From the NCBI GenBank assembly GCA_040779345.1, contig JBFONU010000014.1, positions 33,886 to 97,885 on the forward strand: 64,000 nt of DNA, written 5' to 3'. The DNA is from Thalassotalea_H sp040779345. GTDB lineage: Bacteria; Pseudomonadota; Gammaproteobacteria; Enterobacterales; Alteromonadaceae. Made by a program: the position numbers and the translations under genes. Under the pieces are notes generated by a model. It made no database searches, was not told the DNA's origin, and saw only the letters and a list, made by a program, of their open reading frames with translations. Positions 35,067 through 44,854 of the stretch are shown piece after piece (the first letter of the stretch is position 1; every line of letters starts with the position of its first letter).

Positions 35067-37052
35067 TTAGCTCGGTGCGGTTAACTTTAATGTTTGATTA
35101 ATGTCCGTAACTTGCTCAGAAACATCTCGAGAAATATTGTCAGCTAATGCCCGTGATTGACCTACTTCGTTGGTGACGCTTGCCATTGCCTGTTCAAATT
35201 CTGAAAAATGAAAACGTTGTTGGTTGATTTGCTCTAAGGTGCTTTGAGCAACTCGGGCAGATGTTATCGCTTGTTCAACAACATTTTCGGCATTTTCTTT
35301 TAGTAGCTGGGCAATGGATTTTTGCTGGTTAGATGCCTGCTCAATACCAAAAATATTTTCTGCCAATGTACTACTCGCCTGATTGAGTTGCGCTAAACGT
35401 TGGCTTACTTGACCAAGTGAATCTTGAGTTTTACCAGCGAGCTGTCTTACTTCATCTGCAACCACTGAGAATCCGCGACCATGTTCTCCGGCTCTTGCTG
35501 CTTCAATTGCGGCATTGAGGGCTAATAAGTTTGTTTGATCAGCAATAGAGCTGATCACATCAACAATGGTACCGACACTTTCAACCGATTGACTCAACGA
35601 TAAAATAGCCTCTTTACCAGCATTAGCTGCGGCGCTAGTTTCTTCACTTGCATTTAATACTTCAGTGACTTTATATTGGCTATCACTCATTGCATCTTGT
35701 GTCGCCTTCGCATTTTCAACCACTTGTTGCGAGAGTGTGTTAACGTGATCGGTCACGTTAGATAGTGCTAGCATAATATCATCAACAGCTAAAAGATGAT
35801 GACTCGTGCTTGAAGAGGAATTAAGAATATTTTTTGCTTGATCCTCCATGGTTTTCATTGCATTAGACACTAAACCGAGTTGCGTCGCTTTTTGTTTGTC
35901 TTCTTCGGCTAACTTATTGACCATTTGGTTGAAACTTTCAGAGATTTGACCTAATTCTGTTTTAGTAGAAATACCCGTGATGTTTTCAACTTTTCCTTCA
36001 GTGACTAGGGCAACAAAACTGTCACGTAGCTTTCTTAAAGGGTTTAAAACAACACTGCGCATTAGCCAGTAATTAGCCGCTAAAAATATAATCAAAAATG
36101 AAATTAACCCAATTACTATATTCAATAATTGCGCGTTCATTTGTTGTTGTTCGTCGGTAATTTTTGCTTCACCAGCGAGAATAATATTTTCTAGGTCGCC
36201 AACGTCTTTGGAAAGTAGCGTCAAGCCTGAGTTACGCTGTTGCTGTAAAGTGAGTGTTTTGTTGAGCTCACCTTGATAGCGTTGAATTAAAGAAGAAAAC
36301 TCATGATATGCCTCTTCGCTTAGATCTTCTGGAGTATCCTCTTCATCGAAAAAGTCATCATCATCATTCTCATCAGAATCAAGCGTAATATTGAGTAGTG
36401 GAAAATGAGCAAACTTATCATTGAGTGCTTTCAATTCATTAATCACAATAGTTATAGAGTCTTGATTCCCGCCATTTATTGTAAATAAATTCTCTCGACT
36501 GTTAACTAATTGATAATGGCTTTGCGCAATTTGTGCTGTGATTTGTAAATAATTTATTTTTTCTTGAGCCGTTAACGACGTTGTTTGTTGCGCATACTGA
36601 GATAAATTATGGTTTATTGATGACATGGCTTGCTCAGAATTGATGAGTAAGGCGAGCGGGTTGCCACTTAGTTTTCCTAGTGCTCGATATTTAGTGTCGA
36701 TGTCAGATTTGAGCTGCTGGGCTTTTTTCGCAATAGATTGTGCTAATGATTTTGACGAAATTGCATCACTTGCTTTTATGATTTGAGCTAATTGCGCTTG
36801 CGCGTTATTTAATAAGCTCGCATCTCCCATTTGTAAATACTGAGCGATAGTGCGATTAAGTTGTAGGGTCGTTAGCGTTTTTAACGTTTGATAACCCGTA
36901 TATTGCTTTTGGCTATGTGTTAACGATTCTCCAACTTTAAACATTGAAACTAAAAAAATAGTCGCAAAAATACAAATCGCTATAACAGAAAATCGTGAAA
37001 AGCTTGATACACGCACATGAAACCTTAATTTATCTTCAACATTTAATTGCAC
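35067..37052 (-). CDS. Methyl-accepting chemotaxis protein
   Basis: The 661-aa receptor has two membrane helices (VIAICIFATIFLVSMF near residue 25 and VIGLISFLIIFLAANYWLM near 315), a helical periplasmic domain, a HAMP region and the signalling hairpin ISSIADQTNLLALNAAIEAA with ARAGEHGRGFSVVADEVRQL. It should control CheA. The sensor domain contains an odd acidic stretch (ENDDDDFFDEEDTPEDLSEE, about residues 228-247), which could bind cations. Confidence 0.93.
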   Translation of the reverse strand: MQLNVEDKLRFHVRVSSFSRFSVIAICIFATIFLVSMFKVGESLTHSQKQYTGYQTLKTLTTLQLNRTIAQYLQMGDASLLNNAQAQLAQIIKASDAISSKSLAQSIAKKAQQLKSDIDTKYRALGKLSGNPLALLINSEQAMSSINHNLSQYAQQTTSLTAQEKINYLQITAQIAQSHYQLVNSRENLFTINGGNQDSITIVINELKALNDKFAHFPLLNITLDSDENDDDDFFDEEDTPEDLSEEAYHEFSSLIQRYQGELNKTLTLQQQRNSGLTLLSKDVGDLENIILAGEAKITDEQQQMNAQLLNIVIGLISFLIIFLAANYWLMRSVVLNPLRKLRDSFVALVTEGKVENITGISTKTELGQISESFNQMVNKLAEEDKQKATQLGLVSNAMKTMEDQAKNILNSSSSTSHHLLAVDDIMLALSNVTDHVNTLSQQVVENAKATQDAMSDSQYKVTEVLNASEETSAAANAGKEAILSLSQSVESVGTIVDVISSIADQTNLLALNAAIEAARAGEHGRGFSVVADEVRQLAGKTQDSLGQVSQRLAQLNQASSTLAENIFGIEQASNQQKSIAQLLKENAENVVEQAITSARVAQSTLEQINQQRFHFSEFEQAMASVTNEVGQSRALADNISRDVSEQVTDINQTLKLTAPS

Positions 37053-37295
37053 GAATTGTCTTAGCGAAATATGACAGTAGCGTTACAGAAATGTGACAAA
37101 TTTGTGTATTAGAGCTTTCTTTTGGTAAATAGAGAGGATAGAAGCTTAAGGGCTGTTGAACTTTGGAGACTAAATATAGTTGACCACAAAAAGCTGCTGC
37201 AAAAATAAACGTGAAAGATCAACTATTCCTAGATTAAATGAATTAGATGACCGTTTTATGAAGGTAATTTGACAGCTGATACTGGTATGAGCCAC

Positions 37296-38096
37296 CTATG
37301 AAATATTTTTCGGTATCGCTTGTTTGACATAAACATCAAAGCGATTCTTTTTCATTTTAATTGCAGTGGTAGGTTGTTGATTATTTAAAGGTTCTGCATA
37401 AGATGGACGTTTTACAACAACACGATATTTGGCTAGTGCTAGCGCAGGTTCAAGCAGTGCATCAGCATCAAGATCTTCCCCTACTAGTGATTGAAAAACG
37501 CGCATTTCTTTTTTAACTGCGGCAGACTTTTCACGGTGTGGGTACATAGGATCGAGGTACACAACATCAGGTGCGCTTACCATTGGCATATTATCTATAG
37601 AAGAGGCATAAATAAAGTTAATACGATCCGTTATGTCACTGATCTCATTATTGAGTTTTGCACGCGCTAAACCATTTTCTAATAATGCGGCGACAATTGG
37701 CATGCGCTCCATCATGGTGACGTTGCAGCCAAGTGTGGCTAAAACAAAAGCGTCTCTTCCTAAGCCCGCTGTGGCATCTAAAACATGAGGAGTAAAGCCG
37801 TGCTTTAAACCGATTGCTTTCGCGATGTCTTGGCCTCTACCACCACCAAATTTACGGCGATGAGCGACGGCACCATCAACAAAGTCGACTTTTATTGCGC
37901 CTAATTTTGGTTCATCAAGCTTAATTAATTCAAGGTGCTGAAAATGTACCTGCAAGAGAAACTCAAGGTGAGAAAATTTTGTTGTAGCAGCCACATCGCC
38001 GATGTAATTGAGTTGCCATTGTTGGGCAATTTTTTTCGCTAATTCAATATCGGTTTTGTCTTTATAACCAATGGCTACTGTTGATAAATTTATCAT
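37296..38096 (-). CDS. rsmJ: 16S rRNA m2G1516 methyltransferase RsmJ
   Basis: The 266-aa protein has the SAM-binding motif VLDATAGLGRDAFVLA and the catalytic DPMYPH motif of RsmJ (formerly YhiQ), as well as the N-terminal half typical of it (KFGGGRGQDIAKAIGLK). It methylates G1516 of 16S rRNA. Its start overlaps by 4 bases the stop of the truncated glycosylase gene, so the two formed an operon. Confidence 0.93.
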   Translation of the reverse strand: MINLSTVAIGYKDKTDIELAKKIAQQWQLNYIGDVAATTKFSHLEFLLQVHFQHLELIKLDEPKLGAIKVDFVDGAVAHRRKFGGGRGQDIAKAIGLKHGFTPHVLDATAGLGRDAFVLATLGCNVTMMERMPIVAALLENGLARAKLNNEISDITDRINFIYASSIDNMPMVSAPDVVYLDPMYPHREKSAAVKKEMRVFQSLVGEDLDADALLEPALALAKYRVVVKRPSYAEPLNNQQPTTAIKMKKNRFDVYVKQAIPKNIS

Positions 38097-38614
38097 GATT
38101 CAACTTGTACCGAGTTGTCACCTGTCGCAAAAGCTATTAAACGGCTTAATTGCCCAAGAGACAAGTCGCACTCTTGTTGCCATTGATTAAACGTTGCCTG
38201 TATAGCCGTTAAACTGCTTTTACTTTGCACACCACCAGTAATTATGTCATGCGCACGAAAATAAGCTTCGACATCTCGAGTGATTAAAAAGGTGTCGATA
38301 CCCAGTGCTCTCAACGCATAAGGTCCAGTATTTCCACCTAATCGTTGACCATGCTTTTTTAAATGTGCCCATAAGCCAATTATATTATTGCTTGGCCACT
38401 GGCTGATAAACTCAGCGAATGAATGACCGTGCTGTTGCTCGTCAAAGATCATTTGTGCATTGGCCTTTATCGTTTGTACTTTCTTGAAGTTACGTATAAT
38501 TTTAGGATCCGCCGCTTTACGCTCAAGCATTTCTTCAGGCATCATTAATATTTTTTCAATATTAAAATCAAAGAAACTTTCTTCAAAATTAGCCCATTTA
38601 TTCTCTACTACACG
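38093..38614 (-). pseudogene. tag: Tag-like 3-methyladenine glycosylase, 5' end lost
   Basis: From RVVENKWANFEESFFDFN to the stop, 174 codons align to residues 58-231 of the full-length relative at 54472-55167. The open frame continues to an ATG at 38689, but those residues (MLISYFAYKSICCLCSC) are unrelated and begin at the junction near 38614. The missing part includes the helices before the base-binding pocket. Tag enzymes remove 3-methyladenine from DNA. The 5' part of this copy is not in the window, consistent with an insertion whose right end is beyond base 64000. Confidence 0.88.
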
Positions 38615-38700
38615 AGTAAACACCCATAAGGAATTAAAACACGAACAAAGGCAACATATTGATTTGTAGGCGAAATAAGAGATTAGCATGAATTCAAGAT

Positions 38701-38762
38701 GTCCATAAAATAAGTCGTTTTTTATGGACTAAATATGTAAGAATTGTACATATATGTCCATA
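38701..38762. repeat. GTCCATA repeats at the tag junction
   Basis: GTCCATAAAA (38701-38710), its inverse TTTTATGGAC (38720-38729) and GTCCATA again (38756-38762) lie about 90-150 bases inside the left edge of the second accessory region, where recombinase arm sites would be expected. Confidence 0.55.
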
Positions 38763-38921
38763 TTACCCTAATTGTACAATCCCACAGGATAACATTCAAT
38801 TTTGCCAATAATATTTGCTTTGAACACCAAGTTATTAAAAATTAATTATCTGTTGTGTCTCAGTAATATTGGCCACAGCTTCATACTTTCTATCTTGGTT
38901 TTGAGATATTTCCGATAAACA

Positions 38922-39524
38922 CTAAGTTTCAGTATTTTCTGAAATAGATAAAGCATCTTCTATTTCAACACCCAAATATTCAATTGTACTTTGCAGTTTT
39001 GAATGTCCAAGCAACAACTGTATGGCTCTTAAATTCTTTGTCTTTGCATAGATTAAAGATGCTTTAGTTCGTCTGAGCGAGTGCGTTCCATATTGGGTGA
39101 TGTCTAAGCCTAGAGTGGATACCCAATTTTTTACTATATTTGCATAATAGTGATAGCAAATATGTTGTCCTAGTTTTCTTGGGCTAGGGAATATAAAGTC
39201 AGAGGACGATAGGTTTTTCAAATATACCCATTGACTCAAGCATTGTTGAGTCTTTGGCGTTATTTCAAATTGAACTTCTTTATGAGTTTTTTGTTGCTCA
39301 ATCATCGCACGAGATTGGATTAGTGAAGCTGATGAAATGTCACGAACTTTTAAGCTTATTAAGTCACAAGATCTAAGTTTACTATCAATTGCTAAATTAA
39401 ATAAAGTTAGCTGCTCTAGCTTATTTTTAATTTCTAACCTTATTCGAATACGCCAAATTTCTTCGAGTTTAAACGCTTTTTTCTGACCAACACGTTTACC
39501 TTTGTTCCAAGCCGTCATGATCAA
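38922..39524 (-). CDS. Small tyrosine recombinase, 200 aa
   Basis: The product is essentially a catalytic domain. The first Arg lies in SKLRSCDLISLKVRD, HSLRRTKASLIY gives H-x-x-R, LLGHSKLQSTIEYLG gives the H/W position and the nucleophile Tyr. There is no separate core-binding domain; the N-terminus is only about 20 residues (KGKRVGQKKAFKLEE). Short integrases of this build are common in mobile DNA of gammaproteobacteria. It sits about 300 bases inside the tag junction and is the best candidate for the enzyme of that edge. Confidence 0.87.
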   Translation of the reverse strand: MIMTAWNKGKRVGQKKAFKLEEIWRIRIRLEIKNKLEQLTLFNLAIDSKLRSCDLISLKVRDISSASLIQSRAMIEQQKTHKEVQFEITPKTQQCLSQWVYLKNLSSSDFIFPSPRKLGQHICYHYYANIVKNWVSTLGLDITQYGTHSLRRTKASLIYAKTKNLRAIQLLLGHSKLQSTIEYLGVEIEDALSISENTET

Positions 39525-39661
39525 ATCCTATTAGTTGTATGGAAATAATAGTTAAGATGAAAATGTTGGATTTATAAATGGCTGGTATATGTGTTTAAAA
39601 TATTAATTAGCTATCTTGGACAGAGATAGATATGACTTAGTTGATATACATTATTGTAAAA

Positions 39662-39690
39662 ATTAAAAAGCCACTTTTTTAGCGGCTTAG
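39662..39690 (-). terminator. Intrinsic terminator of the HU gene
   Basis: On the minus strand AAGCCGCT, loop AAAAA, AGTGGCTT (one G-U pair) followed by TTTTTAATTTTT, about 27 bases past the HU stop. Confidence 0.75.
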
Positions 39691-39716
39691 AAAGTAGTTC
39701 AAGTTATTTCATACAA

Positions 39717-39992
39717 CTATATGTTCACGGCGTCTTTTAATGATTTTCCTGCTTTAAATGCAGGTACTTTAGCTGCAGCAATTTGTATTTCGGCACCAGT
39801 TTGAGGGTTACGACCAGTGCGAGCTGCACGGTCATTTACTTTGTAAGTACCAAAACCAACTAACGCTACATCACCACCATTAGCTAATTCAGTTGTAATA
39901 GAGCCAATTAGACTATCTAACGCACGACCAGCAGAAGCTTTTGAAATGTCTGCGCCTTCAGATATTTTGGCTATCAATTCACTTTTGTTCAT
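39717..39992 (-). CDS. hup: HU-family DNA-binding protein
   Basis: The start is set at ATG 39992 (MNKSELIAKIS) behind AAGGAAT; 20 upstream codons in frame are untranslated leader. The 91-aa protein has the HU features GFGTYKV, the arm region RAARTGRNPQTG and the end FKAGKSLKDAVN. HU bends and compacts DNA and assists site-specific recombination. It has its own terminator. Whether it is a resident gene or element cargo cannot be told, but its place beside a recombinase gene is suggestive. Confidence 0.93.
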   Translation of the reverse strand: MNKSELIAKISEGADISKASAGRALDSLIGSITTELANGGDVALVGFGTYKVNDRAARTGRNPQTGAEIQIAAAKVPAFKAGKSLKDAVNI

Positions 39993-40141
39993 TATTGTTA
40001 TTCCTTTTATTGTTGTTACCAACATACTAAAAAATAACAGTGAATTGAGCAATATTAATTATCTTAGTCTTAGTTAATGCCTAGGACTAACTCGCAATGG
40101 GTCGGATAGACGACACCTGTTACCAAGTGCCGCCCTCCTAA

Positions 40142-40175
40142 GAACCGTACGTGCAACTTTCACTGCATACGGCTC
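40142..40175 (-). ncRNA. Group II intron domain V
   Basis: On the minus strand GAGCCGTATGC, a GTGAAAGT tetraloop region, then GCACGTACGGTTC form the 34-base catalytic hairpin found in nearly all group II introns. Confidence 0.93.
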
Positions 40176-40217
40176 AAGCCTCCACTAAGGCGTATTATGT
40201 TACCCAGCACCCTTATC

Positions 40218-41774
40218 TTATAAAGCAGCCAAGACCGGATTAAACCAAGTGTTTCTACATTCCTTCCCAAGTTTCCGCTCACATAAGTAAGCTTCATATT
40301 GGGGATCGTAAGGGATAGCCGCACTTCTGATTTTTACATGTCTTTTTATTGGGGTATGGGCAATTTGAACAAGATTGAATAAACAATCCATGTTCGCTAT
40401 TTTCTGCCAACCGTGAAACTGCCATTGACCTTTACGGTTCAGAAAATATTTTCGCGCTATCCAGTGTCTACTTTTAGTTGGATGACGCCTAGTTGCCCAC
40501 CTCCATAACATCCAGAATATTTGATGACCTACATAACCAAAAACTTTCTTGGCAACACAATGGCGATAATAGTTCGCCCATCCTCTCAGTTTGGGATTCA
40601 TCATCTTGATGAGATCATTCACTGGGATAGTTAGATGTTTTCTGATGAATTCATGCATGTTTCTCAAAAATGACAGTACATTGCTTTTACTCGGTTTAAT
40701 GAGTAGTTTGCCGTTATACTTTCTGACATTGAATCCCAGAAAGTCAAAACCATCATTGATATGAGTAATATGCGTTTTTTCTTCAGAGAGTGTTAAGCCT
40801 CTATCTTGTAGAAAGTGGATCAGTTGCGGCTTGATTTCATTGGTGAGCACTTCCTTTGAAGTGCCTGTGATCACGAAATCATCAGCGTAACCTATAAAAT
40901 TTATTTTATCGCCAGTCTTACGAGCGATTGACTTTACCAGTTGTTCTAAACCAGCAAGCGTCAACAACATAAGCGTTGGAGAGATAATCCCACCTTGCGG
41001 CGTTCCTTCTGCCGTTTTATAGAATAATCCTTTATCAATAAACCCGCACCTAAGCCATTGCTTCAGCATTCTTTTATCCATTTGAATGTTATCGATGAGC
41101 CATTGATGACCAATCTTATCGAAGCAGGCTGTGATGTCGGCCTCAAGAACCCATTGTGCTGAGCCTTTTTTACACAGACACTTAAAGCACTGAGCTATAG
41201 CATCAGCGGTACTACGGTTAGGTCTAAAACCATAGCTGTTTGGGTCGACGATAGTCTCAGATACAGGCTCCAGCGCAGTAAGATGTAACGCTTGTTGCGC
41301 TCTATCTATCATGCATGGAATGCCTAATGGTCTGAGTTTACCGTTTTTCTTCGGGATATAGATACGCCTGAGCGGTTTGGCTTGGTAGCCTTTTCTGCTC
41401 AGTTGATTAACCGCAGTCATACAACGAGCATCGGTGTTCCAGATGATGCCGTCAATTCCTGGTGTTTTACTGCCTTTGTTTTTTGATACTCGTTTAACAG
41501 CAAGTAATTTTGCTGATTTCGAGTGAGTCAGTATCCATTGCAGAGCTTTCACTTTGCCTTGTTTACCTTCTCTGGTTGCTTTTGCAATGCGCATCTGAAG
41601 CTTTAATACATGCTGCTCGACAGCTTTCCAGTTGATGGATTGCCATTGAGCGGAGTAAGAAGAGGCACTAACTTCATTGAAAGTTATCATTTGCGTTTCT
41701 CCTTGAAGAAAGTTCTTCAAATCATCTTGCAACGGGAGACCAGCTGGAAGTGGGCTCACTTTCGTGTCAGACAT
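40218..41774 (-). CDS. Group II intron reverse transcriptase/maturase
   Basis: The 518-aa protein has RT motifs RRIYIPKKNGKLRPLGIP, ADITACFDKI, GTPQGGIISPTL and the catalytic YADDFVIT. The maturase X-domain with LRGWANYYRHCV and a C-terminal DNA-binding part follow. It splices the intron and copies it into new sites. It lies inside intron domain IV, upstream of domain V. No obvious HNH endonuclease domain is present. Confidence 0.94.
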   Translation of the reverse strand: MSDTKVSPLPAGLPLQDDLKNFLQGETQMITFNEVSASSYSAQWQSINWKAVEQHVLKLQMRIAKATREGKQGKVKALQWILTHSKSAKLLAVKRVSKNKGSKTPGIDGIIWNTDARCMTAVNQLSRKGYQAKPLRRIYIPKKNGKLRPLGIPCMIDRAQQALHLTALEPVSETIVDPNSYGFRPNRSTADAIAQCFKCLCKKGSAQWVLEADITACFDKIGHQWLIDNIQMDKRMLKQWLRCGFIDKGLFYKTAEGTPQGGIISPTLMLLTLAGLEQLVKSIARKTGDKINFIGYADDFVITGTSKEVLTNEIKPQLIHFLQDRGLTLSEEKTHITHINDGFDFLGFNVRKYNGKLLIKPSKSNVLSFLRNMHEFIRKHLTIPVNDLIKMMNPKLRGWANYYRHCVAKKVFGYVGHQIFWMLWRWATRRHPTKSRHWIARKYFLNRKGQWQFHGWQKIANMDCLFNLVQIAHTPIKRHVKIRSAAIPYDPQYEAYLCERKLGKECRNTWFNPVLAAL

Positions 41775-42375
41775 TTGCCTGTATCTGCATCATTACAACG
41801 CAGCATTAGCTTTCTCCAGCCTCCTTTACCTGCACCACTATCGGCTTTCTTCTCAGACAGCTTTCCCTATTGGGAGCAATACAGGCTTACCGTGTTCCGC
41901 ATGGAACGCAGTGTCAGGTTAGATGCCCACTCTAATGCGGAGAGATTCTCGATCACGAAAGAGTACGTGCCAACCTCTTTCCTTCCCTCGTTGCCGTTTT
42001 GGCTACAGCGTATTAACCACTTCCGCTGCTTGGCGCATTACGCATTTTACATGGGTTCACTTACATTCATCATACTGACTCCCTAGCACTTACCCGACTT
42101 GTGGTTATCAGGAGGAACATCCTCTCACGATTATTTTCCCGTCCAGTGGACTTTGTTACATTGTCAGACTCGCTACTTTATTCAGAGTCTTAGGGTCATC
42201 TGGTGATACAGATGGTTCACTCTTATCGCGGTGAACAGCGTTACATACGACTTCACGTCGCACGGCACATAGAACCATAGGTTTTTTATTTTAATCAGTA
42301 CCGTTTGTGAGCAGCGAATACATCAACAAACTGAAAATGTACTTTTCTTTTGATTAAGCTACCTATCGGTGGGGT

Positions 42376-42532
42376 TTAATGTCCTTTGTTGCGTTTAAAC
42401 TCTCGATATATAGTACTTCGATGTTTACCAATAGTTTTGGCAATGTTGGTAAAACTTAATCCTTGCCTTTTTAGCGCGACTATCATATATCTATCACCCT
42501 CGGTGAGTTGTTGATACTTTATAGGCTTTTAC
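42376..42532 (-). pseudogene. IS30-family transposase N-terminal remnant
   Basis: The minus strand reads KYQQLTEGDRYMIVALKRQG, then SFTNIAKTIGKHRSTIYREF, then RNKGH and a stop. This is the helix-turn-helix end of an IS30 transposase; the DDE catalytic part is missing. Confidence 0.8.
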
Positions 42533-42617
42533 TTCGTGGTAGGAGCAAAAGACTAAGGGTATCGCAGTTCACCGTTTTTATTAAATTGGGTGTCGCACTT
42601 AGTATATGAATTCGGCA

Positions 42618-42717
42618 CTTATAAGCTATTCAAGCGGGACAAAATACAGTTGGCTGTTTTCTCGCTCAGTCCAATATTTTAGCCAACGATATTGTCGCTC
42701 CTTAACGAGCGCGCTAG
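42618..42717 (+). repeat. Possible degenerate integron attC site
   Basis: The 100-base segment folds on itself: AGTTGGCTG near the left pairs with AGCCAAC on the right, and the outer parts (AGCGGGACAAAATAC and ATATTGTCGCTCC) are imperfect inverted copies. The end TTAACGAGCGCGCTAG resembles the 3' half of attC (GTTRRRY). The outer heptamers are degenerate. If real, the ORF that follows is a former gene cassette. Confidence 0.4.
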
Positions 42718-42731
42718 GGTCACCTCATAAA

Positions 42732-43382
42732 ATGAAAGCTAAAATTATAGTTATTTTGTTTGTTGTTATATTAATAGTTATACCTTTGTTTTTGGCAAGC
42801 ATACTTGGTGAAAATGATCATATAGACGACGTTGTTGATGACTATTTTGGTAACTTAAAGAAGGGAGACTTCTCAGGAACGTGCATACCTATCTTTGTAG
42901 AACAAGGTACTATCGACAAGAGCCAAAATACTGTTTGTTCTAATGAGAATTTTTTGCTCACTATTAGCTTATTGAAATATTTCGAATTGAAAGATATAGA
43001 CAATTACTTAGTTAAAATTAAAAGAGATAATTTTTGGTTTCCATTCATTTCTGAAAGTGAAGTTTTAGTTAGTATAAGTCTGATCGACAAAGACATTAAT
43101 GATGGTTTTAGTATTTTCGATGACGCCGAATATATAACAGGCCTATTTGCTATCAAACGTGTTGGATTAAGCTGGAAAGCTTCTAGTATATCAATTATAG
43201 AACCTAAATTATTAGGTATTTATAAATCTTATAAGAGTGAAGTCGATTTTGAAAAGTATTTGAAAAAAATAGATGCGGGATATAAGTTTAGTGACATCAT
43301 AATTGATAGTAGAGATATGACAGAGGTTGATAAACTACTCTTAAGATTTAATCTTCAAGAAGTAAATCAATTTGTTAGATAG
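42732..43382 (+). CDS. Membrane-anchored protein of unknown function, possible cassette
   Basis: The start is set at ATG 42732 (MKAKIIVILFVVILIVIPLF), which opens with a membrane anchor or signal; the longer frame from 42606 would translate the attC-like repeat. The mature part of about 190 residues (DDVVDDYFGNLKKGDFSG onward) has a DUF4878/NTF2-like feel: a short helix, then strands ending LSWKASSISIIEP. That likeness is weak. It is a lone ORF between IS remnants, directly behind a possible attC. Confidence 0.6.
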   Translation: MKAKIIVILFVVILIVIPLFLASILGENDHIDDVVDDYFGNLKKGDFSGTCIPIFVEQGTIDKSQNTVCSNENFLLTISLLKYFELKDIDNYLVKIKRDNFWFPFISESEVLVSISLIDKDINDGFSIFDDAEYITGLFAIKRVGLSWKASSISIIEPKLLGIYKSYKSEVDFEKYLKKIDAGYKFSDIIIDSRDMTEVDKLLLRFNLQEVNQFVR

Positions 43383-43447
43383 TTCATGTTATAATTTCTC
43401 CATACAAGAAGGCAATCAAAGGGACCTTGAAGTTCTCCGTGTAGTGG

Positions 43448-44160
43448 TCAAGTAAAACTGGCCACCCCGATATAAGATTTTTGGTACTGCAATTCCTCCA
43501 GCTGTGGCGTTAATCCATTATTATATTGGTGAGGGCGATACCGATTGTAATATGCCACAATACATTGAACTGTTGACGCCGCGCCTGTTCTGAAATCTCG
43601 GTAGCCATTTTTTGGCAACCACTCATTTTTGAAGCTCCTAAAAAATCTCTCCATGGGGCTGTTCTTTGAACAGTTTCCGCGACGACTTAAACTTTAACGA
43701 ATATCGTACTGCCATAGTTGTGTTCGACATGCTTTACTTGTGTAGTGACAGCCCTGGTCGCTGTGATATAAGAGTTTTTGTGGCCTACCTCGGCTCTCAC
43801 CTTAACGCCTTTTTAGTCAGCTCACTGTCTGGACTTTTTGAGGATGCCCAGCCAACGACTTTACGTGCAAACAAGTCCATCACCACAGCAAGATAAAGCC
43901 AACGTGAGCCAGACCAAACATAAGTTACATCGCCACACCATGCCTGATTCGGTGCGACTGGTTTAAAGTCACTATTAAGTAAGTTAGGAATGTTGATATG
44001 TGCTTTCTCAGCTTGAGCATCAGCTCGTTATTAATAATCAAACTCGTTTACCTCAATAGATGATAAGATTCTATATCTGTATTCCAAAAGCATAACCGCC
44101 CGCGATATCGCCGCTACCTTCAAAGAAATGTACGATGCTGATGTATCACCCACACTTGTT
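43448..44160 (-). pseudogene. IS3-family OrfB remnant
   Basis: The C-terminal part (FFRSFKNEWLPKNGYRDF, then YYNRYRPHQYNNGLTP) is open over 68 codons. Upstream the frame is broken by stops and shifts but still shows NQAWCGDVTYVW and LYLAVVMDLFARKVVGW, the integrase core with its first Asp. The element end TGGTCAAGTAAAACTGGCC lies at its left. Confidence 0.82.
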
Positions 44161-44335
44161 TCTCATGTAACTAACACGGTTATTGAGCAGGTTTTAGGTG
44201 GCAAGCAAGGCAGTTAGATGTGGTTTATTCTATCGTTTATCTTGACTGTTTAGTGCTAAAAATTAGGAAAGATAAACAAGTTATCAACAAAGTTGTTTAC
44301 CTAGCACTTGGCGTTAATGTCGAAGGCCATATTGT
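44068..44335 (+). pseudogene. IS256-family transposase internal remnant
   Basis: Two frames give SITARDIAATFKEMYDADVS, then LDVVYSIVYLDCLVLKIRKD and VYLALGVNVEGH, the middle of a Mutator/IS256 transposase. Both ends are missing. Confidence 0.75.
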
Positions 44336-44377
44336 CAGCTCCGTCAGGAGCGACGTGGACAATTATCTAGCTCGACA

Positions 44378-44815
44378 CCTATGACACCTGACCAACTTAA
44401 GATCCGAGAGTTAAAGCGCAAGCTAAAACGCTTCTAAGAGGATAATCAAATATTTAAAAAGGCTTCCGTACTCTTGATGTAAGACTCACTGAGAGGTTCT
44501 CGTTAATCTCTGAGCTTCAAGGGAGTGGCAGCATTAGCGTTTATGCCAAATCTTTCAGGTGCATCGCAGCAGCAATAGCTATTAGTGTCGTCACCCGAAA
44601 CACGTTAAGCCAGAACGGTTGAAGTTAATCGCGGCAATCAAACGGTTATTTCGCCTGAGCCAAGGCTCTGCGGGTGAGCGTACGTTGATCACATGCTAGA
44701 AACTGAAGGCTACAGTGCTAATCGTTGGTTACTCAACAAACTCATGGTCCAGGAAGGTTTAGCGAGTAGACAACTTCCCAGTTACCGATATGCCAAAAGC
44801 TTGATTCACGGTCTC
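44378..44815 (+). pseudogene. IS3-family OrfA end and OrfB start, decayed
   Basis: TPMTPDQLKIRELKRKLKRF, a stop, then IFKKASVLLM and, further on, a frame with YSANRWLLNKLMVQEGLASR. This is the same IS3 type as at 15490 but with several stops. Confidence 0.7.
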
Positions 44816-44854
44816 GAGGTGCATCTAAATCAATTTAGCTATCTTCCGTGCGTA

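Larger units (their letters stand above)
40106..42263 (-). mobile_element. Group II intron, full length
   Basis: The 5' end is set at GTGCGAC on the minus strand (base 42263) and the 3' end at ...TCTAT (base 40106). Between them are the maturase ORF and domains V and VI. Domain VI stem GGCGGCAC with GTGTCGTC follows domain V directly. The size of about 2.16 kb is normal. All parts look intact, so it could still be mobile. Confidence 0.8.

Noticed and set aside
41610..42086. Plus-strand ORF of 158 codons with a hydrophobic stretch
   Set aside because: It is antisense to the 5' part of the group II intron and its maturase; no ribosome-binding site or family likeness.
43666..43896. Plus-strand ORF of 76 codons
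   Set aside because: It is antisense to the IS3 OrfB remnant, which still shows the transposase core on the minus strand.
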